Origin: Bolinopsis microptera
Taxonomy: Eukaryota; Ctenophora; Tentaculata; Lobata; Bolinopsidae
Length of the DNA: 64,000 nucleotides
NCBI RefSeq assembly: GCF_026151205.1
Contig: NC_087073.1
Span: 8,037,411-8,101,410 of the forward strand
Reading direction: 5' to 3'
The stretch's first letter is position 1; the number at the start of each line of letters is the position of its first letter. The translations under genes were made by a program, and so were the position numbers. The notes below the pieces were generated by a model. That model worked only from the letters and a program-made list of their open reading frames with translations. It was not told the DNA's origin and ran no database searches. Below are positions 49,205 to 62,010 of this stretch, piece after piece.

Positions 49205-52200
49205 TTACAAGTGGACTGATTCATCATTACGACGGTAAGTAATCACTCTATTTGTCTCCCTCTCTGACGTTTGGTTCTTCTTTATTTCTTTCTGAGTGTT
49301 CTCAAGCTTAGGAGTGTTCTCAAGCTTAGGAGTGTTCTTAGGAGTGTTCTTAGGAGCTCGGCTTGATGTTGCTGGGGTTCTCTCTTCTTTACCTGAAAAC
49401 TTGTTTGTCTCAGAAATATCAATCTGGTTATGCGAGTTCCGACTGTAGCGCTGAACGGCAAAAGACTCACTTTTCTTTTCTTTATGTATCACTGCTTGAC
49501 TAGAGTTTTCACAGCTTCGTCCATTCTGACTATCAGATTTTGTCGTTGGTCTGAGATTCCGAGTTGACAGACCGACAATGCTGGCTACTTTTCCGAAAAT
49601 ATCAGAAGCTAAGTTACTGTACAAAACAGGGTTCATAACAGAGTTCAAGGGCAAGACAACAATTGACAGGACGGGGTAAAGAGGTGTAGCATCGAGCATG
49701 GAAAAAGAGTGCAGGAAGCATATTATTACAAATGGTATCCAACAGCACAGATCTGTGATGATTATGACAGTGATCTTTCTGTTTAGTCGACTTTGTTTAT
49801 CTATCTGAACGCGATCTGCATTGCTGAATTTCTGGACAGCCTTTCTCGATTTCCTTAATATCGTGGCAACCATACCATATGATACTACGGTTAATGATAC
49901 GCAAAGGAAGTTTATCCCAAGGGTAAGCCACACAAAAACTCGTTGGGGATCGTCCTTGTTGACAATGTACTTAAAGAGGCATACACCATCATTTCCGTAA
50001 AAGTCTAAGGTTTTTCGTTTTATACCCCCATAGTCATTAGAAAACATGCTGTCTACCAAATCATTGATGAGGTCCCAGGAGGGAAGCTGTTCCAGGCCAG
50101 CTATTCTTCCAAAATACTCTCTGAATATGTCAATGTGATCTTTCTTAGTGACAACTCCAGAAAACAACTTGTTGGTTTTCTCATACACCAGGCCGTTTAC
50201 AAATACATCCTGGCACCAAGGAAGTAATGGCACAGCAGCAATTGCTATTGAAAGACTATAAATACCACCAAGCAACAGCAACTGCTTACATTTAAATTTA
50301 ACTGACGCTTTTTCTCTTGCTATGAATATATTCTGCAAGTCGATAATTCTCATCACACTAAGAGTGGTGACGGAAAAAAGGGACAGCTGAGATCCAACTG
50401 TGCTAAGGATGCCAATAACAGAACAAAATCTACTTGATTGCCATTCTATCTGAGATAAGCAGTATCCTTTGCCGTATCGTAGGTCAGTTATTGCCAGGCA
50501 TAGCAGGTATATTCCAATCGCCAAATCGGCTACCCCAATAGCCGTAACAAAGACTTGATTTTTGAACGACGGTTTGGTGCAGTTTTTCTTCCAAATGACG
50601 CTCATATTATTCCCAATTGATAGTAGGTTAAGGAGAACTGCAGTGCCCCCAAATATCCAGGCAACGATTTTCAATGGAATACTGTTTAAGATTTCCTTGC
50701 CACAGAGACTATTACATTCATCAGAGAAATCAAAGCAGTTGATAACACCATCACACATCTGGGAAACCGCCACATAACTGTTATTTATGCACTTGAAATG
50801 ATTTGAGCAGTCTCTTTCATCAGAGCCATCGCCACAATTATCTGCCAAATCACAAACCTGCTTGAACTCTATACATCGATTGTTCTCGCATAGAAAATAA
50901 TCATTTTGGTAACCATGACGTTCTGAAGTGGCAAATGTGAGACTGTCTGGGCCGAACATTGCAATAACCCTGTTACTGAACTGGCCAGGACACGAGGAAT
51001 GTTTCAGCTGTCTTGTGAGAGGGCATTTGCCTTCGTTGCACTTACCCGAGCAACTCATGTACACATAATGTTCTCCATAGAAATATCCACACTCTTGGTT
51101 GCTAACATCAGGTATTCTTAATTTGGGGAAATTAGTTCTCCCTACAAAAGTGTTGGTTTGGGAGACAAAGTCAGCCTCTTTGCACGAGATATTCATGTGG
51201 TGCCGAATGTTTTCAAGTCCTGGCAAGCAGAACGAGATACCGACCTCCATTTTAGAATTTTCAGAACTTTTAACTCTGACAGCTTCATGGTGTGCTGGCA
51301 CTGCAGAATGAGAAATTTCACAAATCTTATTCTCATTTCCGCATGTTTCCACTTTATCACACAGCTGCTCTTGCTCGATGAAGGTCGCTCCACCTCCAGG
51401 TGAAGGACACAAAAACACTTCTGAACAGCTCGAACCATAACTTTTATATCTCAAACTAGGACCACTACCACATGTCTCCCAGTCTTGGAGCTCATCTTCG
51501 CCGTTCATGCAATCAATCACCCCATCTTTAATCCAGCTCATGGGGAAAGTTTGAAAGTTTGTCTCCTCTCCGAACCTCCTATTACACACTCGTGTGCTTT
51601 TTGTGGCACACAGAGACGTTAGTTCATCATTTCTGTCGGGACAATCAAACTTTTGGTCGCAGAGTTTATGTTTGTGAACATGGCAGGAGGATGAAACAGT
51701 AACACACTTATTCTCCATCCCGTCATCGCAGAGGTCTGGAAGAACTCTGTATTTTGAAGTGTCAACCCCTGTTCCGTCTGAACATGTCACATAATTTGAA
51801 ACGGTTGATGGGTAACCGTCTATAAGGCATCTGCCCGCGACTCTGGAAGGATCTGAACAGTTGGTCTGATCGCGTCCATTTTCACACAGAGCGACATCAA
51901 AGGAAGCTGCGTTACCAGCAATAGTACGTGCTGAACACCGAGTAACCTCTAGCAGGGGTAGCTTTATTTTCCGTACTGAATCAAGATAGCAGTAATCAGT
52001 CTCATTTCCGCAAAGAAGACCTGGCTCTTTGAGGCAATGTTTGTAATTATTAGCCCCGATTAGACAATTCATGCCGATCGGTTGTACGTAACGCGCTGTA
52101 GTGTTGCAGTATATTCCGTAGTTGAAGCCATTACAGGAAGCTTCATCCTCACATTCATTTTCCCAATGACAATACCCATCACAGATGAGGTCGCTGCTAA

Positions 52201-52835
52201 CTTCTTTACCCGAACGCATCTTCACGAAATCTCTCGAACAACTTTCGTCGTCTTTCCTAAATTCTGCAAAGTTTTCACAAGTCATCATGTTTTGGCAGGA
52301 AAGCCACTCTTCGCACGACTGGGAAGTGTAGAGTGTCGGGATGTGCAATAGAGCATCAAGCCCATCATTTTGACAAAGACAACCACAGAAGGTCTTCTCA
52401 TCATTGGTTATTTGTTGGTAGGTTTCTTGAAGCCCACACCCCTGGTAGTAATGGGGATCATTGGAACAGATACTGCTGACTGTTTTGAACTTTGTCCAGC
52501 CGAAATACCGTGGAGGGTAGATTTGATAGTACTCATCTGAAAACATACACTTGAACAGGGACGGATCCTCCTCACATGTGTATTGCAGGAAACCATTATA
52601 CTCCTTAACTTTAGTGGTACAAACAACTGAAATATAAACCAGGTCAAAGTATATAATTATTATTGGTCACGTCACTTGTAAATGTAAACTGCAAAATCGA
52701 TATTAAAATTATTAGCAGTTTTTTTAATCTCTAAAAATTACCCGACTGAAGCTGAGAATAAGAGAAAGGTTCATCAGCAGCTGCCACGACCAGTAGAGGA
52801 AGACATAAGAACAGAAGTACCATAGAAACACACAT
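49205..52835 (-). CDS. LDLa-rich rhodopsin-type GPCR (relaxin/LGR-related 7TM)
   Basis: Exon 52835–52742 encodes a signal peptide (MCVSMVLLFLCLPLLVVAAA); exon 52626–49205 joins in phase, giving 1,171 residues. The ectodomain of about 640 residues is cysteine-rich, with two classical LDLa modules just before the membrane (CIEFKQVCDLADNCGDGSDE and VSQMCDGVINCFDFSDEC) and several weaker ones upstream (LICDGYCHWENEC, KLCDQKFDCPDRNDE, DGVIDCMNGEDE). LDLa modules bind calcium through their acidic residues. TM1 follows CGKEILNS; TM2 has VADLAIGIYLLCLAITDLRY, which resembles relaxin/glycoprotein-hormone receptors (RXFP/LGR). DRY is replaced by MRI, and NPVLY in TM7 is present. I see no leucine-rich repeats, unlike RXFP or GRL101-type receptors. 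The cytoplasmic tail holds the repeat KNTPKLENTPKLENT and ends VHL, a possible class II PDZ ligand. Ligand unknown. Confidence 0.87.
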
Positions 52836-53911
52836 TTGGTGCAGTATACTAACAGCCTATGAAAAGTTAAAACAGTTTATAAACGTGTAAAATCAAATGA
52901 AAATGTGCCATTATTTTGCAAGGATTTCCTTGATTTTAATTTGAACAGAAAACACTTTATTGGCTAATAATTGACGTAACGAAATGAGATTAGATTTTTA
53001 GAGGAAATTAAATTCATATGCCTATGAGTTGGAGGGAAAGATTGGAGAGCTGCAAAAAAAGTGCACTTTTCTAGAACCTTTTTCGTTTTTATATGATGTC
53101 AAGGCTATCAATGTAACACGTTGGATTGGTGGATAAGTGTTAGGTATTTTGTTGTCTAACACTCTTGTAAGTGGGTGTTACAATGAGTAACAAAGGGAAG
53201 AAAGCAGGGTGGGGAGATAACATGTCAGGTCTAAAAACAGTAAGTCGCTGAGAGGAGATCTTCTTCAATAGCAGCTGCTAGGAGGACTGACGTGGGTGAT
53301 ACAATTTAGAGAAGAGTACGAAGTGCTCGGCTTTGGTGCAATTTATACTTGGTATTAAGACTAATACTATTATAGAGAGGTGGAGTTAAAAATAGATTTC
53401 GCCATTCTTGCGCAAAACCTGTAATCAGAGCACCCTAGCTCAGCACGTACTACAGAGTTCATGACGTGGGCCCGGAGCTGTTGGAAACAGAAAATGGAGG
53501 AAACATATTTGTCGAACTAGAGTGCGCTATCTGGACTCGTTGGATACGTACTGAAGTTCGACAGGGATGATTTTTGGCGCACTTAAGTTGTTGAACTAGA
53601 GTGCGTGTCGAACTTATAGATTACGTAAATCAAGGGTCTTTCCGCAAAGTGGGACAAGCTTCGGAGAAATGTAAAATTTTGTGACATTAAAGAAGCAAAT
53701 CCATTAGGTGATGGTAGGTGAAACCTGACCAGCTAGTATTGTAAGTACTCTACCTTTTAGCAGGGAGCAGGTGTTTAATAATTCATTTGCTAACGCTTTA
53801 TCGTGACTTGGGTTTCACGGCTGTACTACGGAACTTATTAATCAACTATATACAGCAAACACAAGATAATATAAATTAAATCATAAAATCGAGTGGCCGA
53901 GTAGTCTCGAC
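52836..53911. other. Intergenic, GPCR promoter side
   Basis: No gene seen. Around 53505–53690, text resembling the 34.99-kb minisatellite unit (GAACTAGAGTGCG) and the 56.44-kb repeat (GGACAAGCTTCGGAGAAAT, AAAATTTTGTGACATT) shows that fragments of dispersed elements are present. Confidence 0.4.
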
Positions 53912-55605
53912 TCACCCATAACTTCTCCAAAGGCGTCTATCATGAGCTTTGTACACTAAATCGTTGAAATTACTTAAACTAAATCTTTTATTTACAATCA
54001 CAATAATTTGTTTTGTCATAATGTCTTTTAATAATAAATCAAATAAATTTGAACGAGGTCTGCCCCTCCTTCCTTTGTAGTCAAAACATCCTAAACATGC
54101 AAATCTGAAAGATAAGAAGGCGGGAGTGTCATCACCGCTTCTGAGAACGTGCCCAAGCATCTTCCATCTTGCTTTCTTGATCCTTTCAGTAAGGGGTCTG
54201 ACATTACATCTCTTATATAAATTCTCGTTGCTGATAACCGTAGGCCAATAGGTGTTGATTATCTGTCTCAGATGCTTCCTTTGAAGAACGTCGACAGATG
54301 CCATTACGGTTTCAGGAGCAGCCCAGCTGCTACAGTTATACAACAACACTGAAGTGACAAGAGCTTCGTACAGCTTCAGCTTTCTACTCTCACTGATCTG
54401 AACAGAACTATTCAACCAGACTTTCTTGTAGGTGTAGAAGGCAACATTGGCTTTGTTGCGTCTGTTGACAATATCTCTTTCTGAACAGAGCTTTGATCCT
54501 AATAGCACTGACTCTCGCCACTCTTCATCTCCTCTAATTTTATTGCCATGGGCATCTAAAGCATCTGTATCTGCCAAATACACTCTTGTAAACACCGTCT
54601 TTGATTCGTTAACAAAGAGACTCCAATCCTTTAGTATATCACTGGCAATCTCTAGTATCTTCACCAGGCTCTGACCATCTTCACTCAGAAGCTCAGCATC
54701 GTCAGCATAGGCGGACTCTAACGGGAGGCCTCTATCAGAGACTGGGGGGTTCGGTCTAGGAATCGTGACACTGATCACGGCTCTGATGTGATTCAGGGCA
54801 CCGGCAAGGGTCAATGTAAACACTTTACCTGCCAGACTGTCTCCCTGGTAAGCGCCAATATTAATCACAAATTCACCAGACTCAGATCTGTTGACCGTCA
54901 CCTTGAGCTTTGTATTTGAGAGGAGGTACTGAACTAGGCGAATGTCGTCTCTAGAGCATCCTGCATCAATGAGGAGGTTGATGATGGTCTGTCTGCGGAT
55001 AGTATTAAACGCAGCAGTCATGTCAATGTTGATTTTACTATACTCAAACTCGCGCCTGGTAACCACTGATGTCAACATTCTCTGAGACCATACCAGTTCA
55101 GCGCAACTGCGACCCTGCTTGTATGCCGCCTGCCAAGGTCCAGTGTACATATCAACGTGGTAATTGATTCTGTTCAAGGCTACGAGGGATAAGACTTTTC
55201 TAGTTCCATTTAGCAATGTGAGGGGCCGGATAGACTTTATCGGACCTCGGGGTTTTCCTGGCTTCTGAAGGGGTGTCAGGATATACCTTCTCCAATAGCT
55301 GGGATGTATGTGTTGGTCTCAAAGGAGAGATTATAGATTCTAGCCAACTCACAGTGGAGGGGATATCCAGCAGCTTTCATTAGCTCATTAGGTATACCGT
55401 CAGGGCCACACGCTCTACCGGATTTCAGCTTCATAACAGCACGGCCAACTTCTTCAGGTGTTATGGGACAGAGGAGGCTTCCAGGAGGGTCTATGAATGC
55501 TGGGAGGTGGGGTTCATCTTTGTCATTGAACTCATTATTAAAGTATTCTTTAATAGCTACTACGGAACAGTCGCATTTAAACCCTGGTAACCCCGAAGTT
55601 AACAA
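53912..55605 (-). pseudogene. Non-LTR retrotransposon reverse transcriptase, 5'-truncated and frameshifted
   Basis: Two frames together form one RT: 55605–55276 carries 'RACGPDGIPNELMKAAGYPL', and 55216–53912 carries motif A (KINIDMTAAFNTI), motif B (AYQGDSLAG) and catalytic motif C (SAYADDAELL). The C-terminal domain has RWKMLGHVLRSGDD and GRRGRPRSNLFDLL. They are split by a frameshift near 55300; the second frame extends back through YWRRYILTPLQKPGKPRGP. The polymerase core after the frameshift is intact over 434 codons, so the copy is fairly young. The N-terminal endonuclease and any ORF1 are absent. It is a different lineage from the LINE at 19–20 kb. Clade not assigned. Confidence 0.85.
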
Positions 55606-56213
55606 TAATAATCGAATTCTTTTTTACTAGCCTGTCACAATAGATTTTACCATCGATGATTGAATTAAGCTACTTTCATATCCTCAAGGCTCTTGATCGT
55701 AAAAATTTCAAACCCTTAGCGAGTGATTTAGTGGAAATTAAATAATAAATTACTAATGAAGTTGACAAAACTAGAAAATATAAATTTTATAGTGATATTA
55801 TTATTATTTTGCTCGTCCAAAATTTATCACACGACTTGGATTTTTACAGTTTTTTACCCGGGGACCGCCCGGACCACAGGCTAAGTGTTCATAAACACAA
55901 TGAATGAAGATATGGCGAATGAAGATATGGCGGAATGACAGACTGAGCGCCGCCCAGTAGCGGTTTTGCAGACGGAGCTGAACATATCCCTGACCTGCAG
56001 GTGACCTCAACCCGTAAACCATAAACAATCCAACTTGCGTTTTACTAAACCAAAACATTTGTTGTCCACGAATCCTCTAGGAAGCATGTTTATTGTTTAC
56101 AATTACCCTACTTCGTTATCATGGGGTAATGCTGATTCGAATCCATCCGAAATACATCGAATGAAGTTACTTTCATACTCTCAGGGCCTTTTCTCAAGAA
56201 TTTTATTGAATTT

Positions 56214-56685
56214 GGGCGAGCGATTTCGTGGGAGCACGACAAAACACAAATTCAGAAAAGGAAACAAACAATATGACCGAGTAGCATATATGCCTCTGCT
56301 TCGTACTACTACATACTACTATTCTTCAATGCATTTTAATGCAAAATGCATTGTGACGGAATTCTGTCCTTTTCGCACTACCATTCCAAATCAAAGTGGT
56401 AAAATACAGTGGTGCACGCCGCCGCCGGAGGAAACATATTGGACAAGCTTCGGAGAAATATAAAATTTTGTGACATTGTGGGCGAGCGATTTCGTGGGAG
56501 CACGACAAAACACAAATTCAGAAAAGGAAGCAAACAATATGACCGAGTAGCATATATGCCTCTGCTTCGTACTACTACTATTTTTCAATGCATTTTAATG
56601 CAAAATGCATTGTGACGGTTTTGTCCTTTTCGCACTACCATTCCAAATCAAAGTGGTAAAATACAGTGGTGAACGCCGCCGCCGA
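56214..56685. repeat. Tandem duplication of about 265 bp including a MITE end
   Basis: GGGCGAGCGATTTCGTGGGA starts both copies (about 56214 and 56482). Both run through TATGACCGAGTAGCATATAT and TGCATTTTAATGCAAAATGC to GGTAAAATACAGTGGTG. The first copy stops about 20 bases into the MITE end and then jumps to GGACAAGCTTCGGAG. The duplication therefore happened after the MITE inserted. Confidence 0.7.
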
Positions 56686-57053
56686 ACGCCGCCGCCGACT
56701 TTTTGCCGCCACGCCGCCATGCCGAAGAATAAATCAGCAGCGCGCGGCGACCGGCGTGAAAGTTGTATTTTGAGAATTTTGAAATATCTTCCATCGGTAA
56801 AACTAAATTTGTAACATGTTATTGTGAATTGTAGCATGCTTGGGCATTTTCTTAACAATTCACGTTAAAATAAAATTAAAACAACCATAAACTGAAACTG
56901 GAAGCCAAAGCGGTATTTTGAAGCCCATCCCGTACAGAGACTGCATATTTATGTTCGACTGAGTCACAACTACAAGTGCCAAGGGGCCACGCCGCCGAAC
57001 GCCGCCGCCGCTGCAAGTTTTGGCCTCGCAAAACGCGGCGGCGTGCATCACTG
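56664..57053. mobile_element. 390-bp hAT-like MITE with GCC-rich ends
   Basis: Ends CAGTGGTGAACGCCGCCGCC and its partner GGCGGCGTGCATCACTG are inverted. The flanks GTAAAATA (56656–56663) and GTAAAATT (57054–57061) form an 8-bp target duplication with one mismatch. CAG-type ends and an 8-bp site are typical of hAT elements. The centre has no transposase. Several CGCCGCC blocks make it far more GC-rich than its surroundings. Confidence 0.75.
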
Positions 57054-57824
57054 GTAAAATTGAAACAGCAGACTAGCAGAATGAGAACTAGAGCTGCATT
57101 TTGGGTATTTTTTGCTCGATAAGCTAGGGACCCAAGGTAAACCTCCCTTGACGTATTTTTTACCGTATTATTCATCCTAAGATGATTAGACGCTGTTTAA
57201 ATGTTTCCTGGTCAAAATCGCAAAAAACATGTTTTTTTAGATTTTTTGGTGGAATATCGACAAAATATGAAATATGCATAATGATATTGATAAAGCTGCA
57301 TTAGAACTGTACTAGCCGCAAAATATAGTATAAAAATTGATCTTTTATTTCAGGATTTTGTATTGAGTTCATCTTCCTCCATTTTCTCCTTGTCCTTGTC
57401 CTGAAATTAGAAGTGTCCGTGATTCACGCAATCGTTACAAAACCTAGTTTCTCAAGCACTCTTCAAGTCTTCGACTACAATTGCTTCATTTTTGATCTAA
57501 CCTCGCATGAAGACGCGATATCAAACAAAATCGGCGTAATGACAACATACACCATACCTTCTTGAACTTTTGGCGGTTTGGTAATATAGTACAATCAAAG
57601 ATAACCGATATCGTAAACATACCATCGATATTTGTTCATTGTTGTGTTGAGCCCAGGCAAAATTATTTATCGCTTAAATCATTTGTATTGGGCTTGTGGT
57701 TGCTAAAGCATACCGTTGGGTGTTGATCTTATTTATTTAAAAACCAACTGATCCAACTTAAACTATTCTGAGAAAATGAAATACTCAGATGAGATAATGA
57801 TATTCTCCAATTTGAGTATTACTA

Positions 57825-57914
57825 CTTTATATTCTTAATGAAGTTCGAAAGCTCATTAAAAAACAACAACTTTATTTTCTTAATGAAGTTCGAAAGCTCA
57901 TTAAAAAACAACAA
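57825..57914. repeat. 45-bp direct duplication
   Basis: CTTTATATTCTTAATGAAGT… and CTTTATTTTCTTAATGAAGT… run side by side with one difference. Simple tandem duplication. Confidence 0.85.
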
Positions 57915-60900
57915 GACGAATTATATATATTAGTCGATCTTGATTGGTTCATTTTATCAATGCAACTCCCACTTTGCCTATTTTTGACCTCCTGTTTTAT
58001 CATACCAGTCATTTCAGTGAAGTTGATGAGTGATGACCAAATAAAATGTTAACCTTTTTGTAAAATGATGCTGCGGAATTCGCATTTTTTATTTCGATCG
58101 ATTATTCAAAAATGAATAAAAAATGTCTTGGAAGTTTGAGTTGTTCCATCTAATATGACAATTGTTGTCATTTTATCAGGCAGGAGATCTCAAAACCTCT
58201 ACCAGAAGTTGAATTACAATTCTCGACAGTTCCTTGACACGAAACAGGTGCTACTGTATGTCGAATTAGAGACTCCATCGTCCTAAATTAAAGACGCAGT
58301 TGTCTCCGTTCCGTCATGATAATTGTCTACTGAGTTGAGTTGCTGAATAGAACGACCAGTAACCGGTTTATGAAATATTAAAATATGTTACTATTAATTT
58401 AGGTTCTGCCTGTCTTACTAATGGTAATTTGGTAAATAGAGTTAGATAGTTGGATTAGAGCGAGGGTGGAGGGACTATAATTTACTACTTAGTCACGATC
58501 TGTAACCATAACCTTTATTTGGTAACACTAACAGTAGTTCAGAGAACAGGCATTTTACTCCATATTATCCACTGGACCCTGTGGTTTTGTTAGTTTCTGT
58601 TTAGTGTAGGACTGTCAATGTTAGGGATAGAGTAAGGGTTACAGTAATAAATAAGAGTTATATGCAAGGGTTTAAGACAGTGTTGAAGGCTCAATATCAT
58701 GACACAATGCCGTGAAATGAAATATACCCTTTCTTGTGGTTGGTCTATATAAGTCATCACAAAATGAACCTCCTAAGTTCAATAAATCCATTTTCAATTG
58801 CCACACCTTGAGTCATGACTCATGAGGTAACCTTCATCAGATCTCTTTTAATACATATTCATACGTTTATCAGACCGCTTAAATCATTTCCATTCAACCG
58901 TTCTGAGAGGAGGGGTATTATGAGATACGCGTTCATTAATCAGTCATCAGCCAGCGCAATACCATTTTAATGATACTGATCGGAATATCGAAGATTGGTT
59001 ATGCTCGGTACTGAATACATTTCGGGTCTTGATTAGCATGATCGCATCCTGAAGTTGTTTCTGATAGATTGAAACTTGTCGAAGGACCCGAAATTACCTG
59101 GGCTTGTTGACACTTATCGTACAGATTGAGGGGTTCATCCAATATTCATCCAATATTCTGGGATTGTTATGGTAACAATTTGCTCAATTCTGAAATATCG
59201 TAATGAGATTGAGTCGGCTTTACAGTTTACATACTCTTTATATTTGAAGATTGACTCAGAGAGCTTATCATCATCAGTACATATATTATGTATATTGTAA
59301 CAGATTGATCTAGAAATCAAGGCGCAATGTTCTTACCGTGTCTAACTTTCATAATTTCACGTTTACAGGTTTACGTATCACTGATCAGCCGTTTTCTATT
59401 TTCTATTATTTTTGGCTATCCAAAGAATATAGAAAATAGCAAGAACCCTTCTAAAGTGGTGTTAAGAGACAACGATATTTATTTATTTTGCGATTTGACA
59501 TCACTTGTGGATCCAAATTTGGGGACCTGAAGTTTTTATTACAATTTGTATTTCTTGATTTACTGTTCGAAAGGAGATTGCATTCGACCGGCCAAAAATA
59601 TGTTAATCATATACAATGGTTTATCTCTGACGGATTTTCGCGGGAGTTGTTGTCGTGGTTTCAGTGAAATGGTAACAAATATATACATATCTGTAGTAAT
59701 ATTATTTGGTAAATTAGGCAGGTAAATAGTTGGGAATTATAAGCTTAGACTTTGGTGTGTGAGAGTAGAATTGTCGCTTAATATCAAGATACGGTTTGAT
59801 TATAATGAATTTATCGTTAAATTATAGTTACACGAGTGCAGTTGTACTAAGTTGCCGGATTTGTACTTTGTTTAAATTGTTAGTGGTAAATTAATTTGTT
59901 ATAGGTGCACCACTCGTAGGGTGTCTTGACCTATTAGTATAAACCACCAATAAACTAATAGATAAAAACAGATAATGTAATGATCGTACTCACCGATCAA
60001 AGGTTGGCTTCTTTGATCAGTTGCGTAGGCGCCGAATCCTATCAAAAGTAATATAGATTGAATATAACAGCCCATTGTTATTACAAAGTTAATATAAATA
60101 CGTCATGCAATCACCGTATTGAGATGGCAAATGGTAAAACCTGACGAACTTTTTCGAACAGTGACATTAACAATATCAGTGATTGGATTGAAACGTCCTG
60201 GCTTGAAACGTTCCATTTTTATTATACTTTTAGTGATCGAGATCTGATGTTGGCAAGGTGACAACCTTTATCTTTTATCGTATTAATAACGATACCTCCT
60301 TTGAGCAGTAAGCACGTTGAGCACTTGGTGGTACAAATACAGATGATGAACGTTAGTGGCCGCACGTGCAACCTTTTGTCACAAATCAAGATGTTTCTAT
60401 GAAATGACGGCTTGTGCGGCTTAGTGCTTACCATTTACCAATACCTATTACCACCTATGGTCCATACTCCATAGCTATTGAGCTGTTCATGACTCAGATG
60501 AGATCCGTTGTTTTTCTGCTGCTCAGTTGTAGCGGCTAGATCTAATGTGATTATACTCAGTTGTAGCGGCTAGATCTAATGTAATTATACTAACAATAAT
60601 ATATCGGTAGATAAAGAGTGTCTGTTGTGATGATGTCTGGTCCACGAGTGTTACCAAGTAATCGAGCATCTCCGAATCAGACGGTTACTAATGTTTTTGA
60701 TACTGTTCGTCGACCATTATCAAATCAAGAGGCCACCGCCCAATTTATGATATCGAGTACAAAGCCTCAAACTTGATACAGCAACAGTGTTTCATTTGTC
60801 GCGAAGAAAGAATAAACTGTACTTGCTGATGGCTGGCATCTTTAAGGATCAGCCCGAAATTTCCCATTTTCCCATATGCACCCAATTTCTTTCAATCAGG

Positions 60901-61160
60901 GCATCGATCGCTGAATATCTTACCAGAGTCGAAACGAATAAGTGATGTGCGACATTTTTATCCGAGAAACAAGATTATTTAAATAAATAGGTAATAAAGA
61001 TAGTATTTATGCCTTCCTTTAAGCACCATTAAAAACGTAACTTTTGCTTTGAACCCTAATTTGAGAGCTTCTGTAAAAGTTTACACGTGTAGCTGATTAA
61101 CACGTGTTTTTTTAAAGCTTCTAGACTGACAACCTGTTGTACCAATGATATATTTAATTA

Positions 61161-61185
61161 CCCCCCCCCCCCCCCCCCCCCCCCC
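61161..61185. repeat. Poly-C tract, 25 bases
   Basis: An uninterrupted run of 25 C in an AT-rich setting. Its length is likely to be unreliable in the assembly. Confidence 0.95.
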
Positions 61186-61470
61186 TAGAGTTACTCCAAT
61201 ATTGATTAATTCAACATAGTCGCTGTCAAGTGTCAGAATAAATGTTTTTCGCTTCTGACCACTGATCAGCAGTCGTCGAGTTTATGATGGTGTAGTTCAT
61301 GACCTGACCACATGTGATTGAACACAGGAATCTTCGCTTGTTTAATGTTTATCACAAATGTCAAATATATCGTTAAGTAGTTAGTTATAGTACTAGTAGC
61401 ACAGCCAAAATAGTTTATTTATAGTATTTATAGTATAAGTGTCAGGCAGAAATCAATTTTAATCAAGTTG

Positions 61471-61514
61471 CAGAGGGGGAGGTTAACCCCTCCAGAGGGG
61501 GAGGTTAACCCCTC
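61471..61514. repeat. Duplicated 22-bp palindromic unit
   Basis: Two adjacent copies of CAGAGGGGGAGGTTAACCCC plus TC. Each has the near-palindrome GGGGAGGTTAACCCCTCC centred on GTTAAC. Confidence 0.8.
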
Positions 61515-61899
61515 CACATCATTAGAAATTAATTTTGGTCCACACTGGCACAATGTTGTTATTGCCGAGTGCCCATTATAAAACGAGACCTTTCCTCAAA
61601 AAAGCACTTACAGCAGGTGTTATGTACACATGTACACTTACAACATATCATGATGTTGCAATTATCAGACTTCTAAGTGTTGCGTTCTACATAATTTGGC
61701 CCCTCCGGCCTTCAAGCATCGAACATTTACTCGTTATAGTCCTCGTGGTCGGCCAGAAAATTGTGACGATTTCACCGCTTTGACTTTTGTTCTCGTTCCT
61801 GTTCATTTTTATTTCTTGAGTCCATTTTCAGTGTATATAATGCCATTGAACGGTGCGTTATTGGTCGAGATTTGAGGCTTTTAAGGATTTCGCTCATTG

Positions 61900-62010
61900 T
61901 CTGGAAATAACCTTTAAACTCATTCTGACCAAATAACCTTTTAGCTCCTTGTGAAGAAATAACCTTTCAGTTCGTACTTCGTTGTGAGAAAATAACCTTT
62001 CGGTTTGTGT
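61900..62010. repeat. Degenerate tandem repeat with AATAACCTTT core
   Basis: AATAACCTTT recurs about every 30 bases (GAAATAACCTTTAAACTC, AAATAACCTTTTAGCTCC, AAATAACCTTTCAGTTCG, AAATAACCTTTCGGTTTG). The copies are diverged. Non-coding. Confidence 0.7.

Noticed and set aside
56290-57060. Alanine/arginine-rich coding exon from the CGCCGCC blocks
   Set aside because: The blocks belong to inverted MITE ends with target duplications, and frames are short.
57350-57400. Possible minus-strand terminal exon (DKDKEKMEEDELNTKS, stop, AATAAA)
   Set aside because: Acceptor and poly-A signal look fair, but no upstream exon could be linked to it.
59995-60075. Possible signal-peptide first exon on the minus strand (MGCYIQSILLLIGFGAYA) followed by a GTGAGT donor
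   Set aside because: An in-frame TGA lies just before the donor, and no in-phase downstream exon was found.
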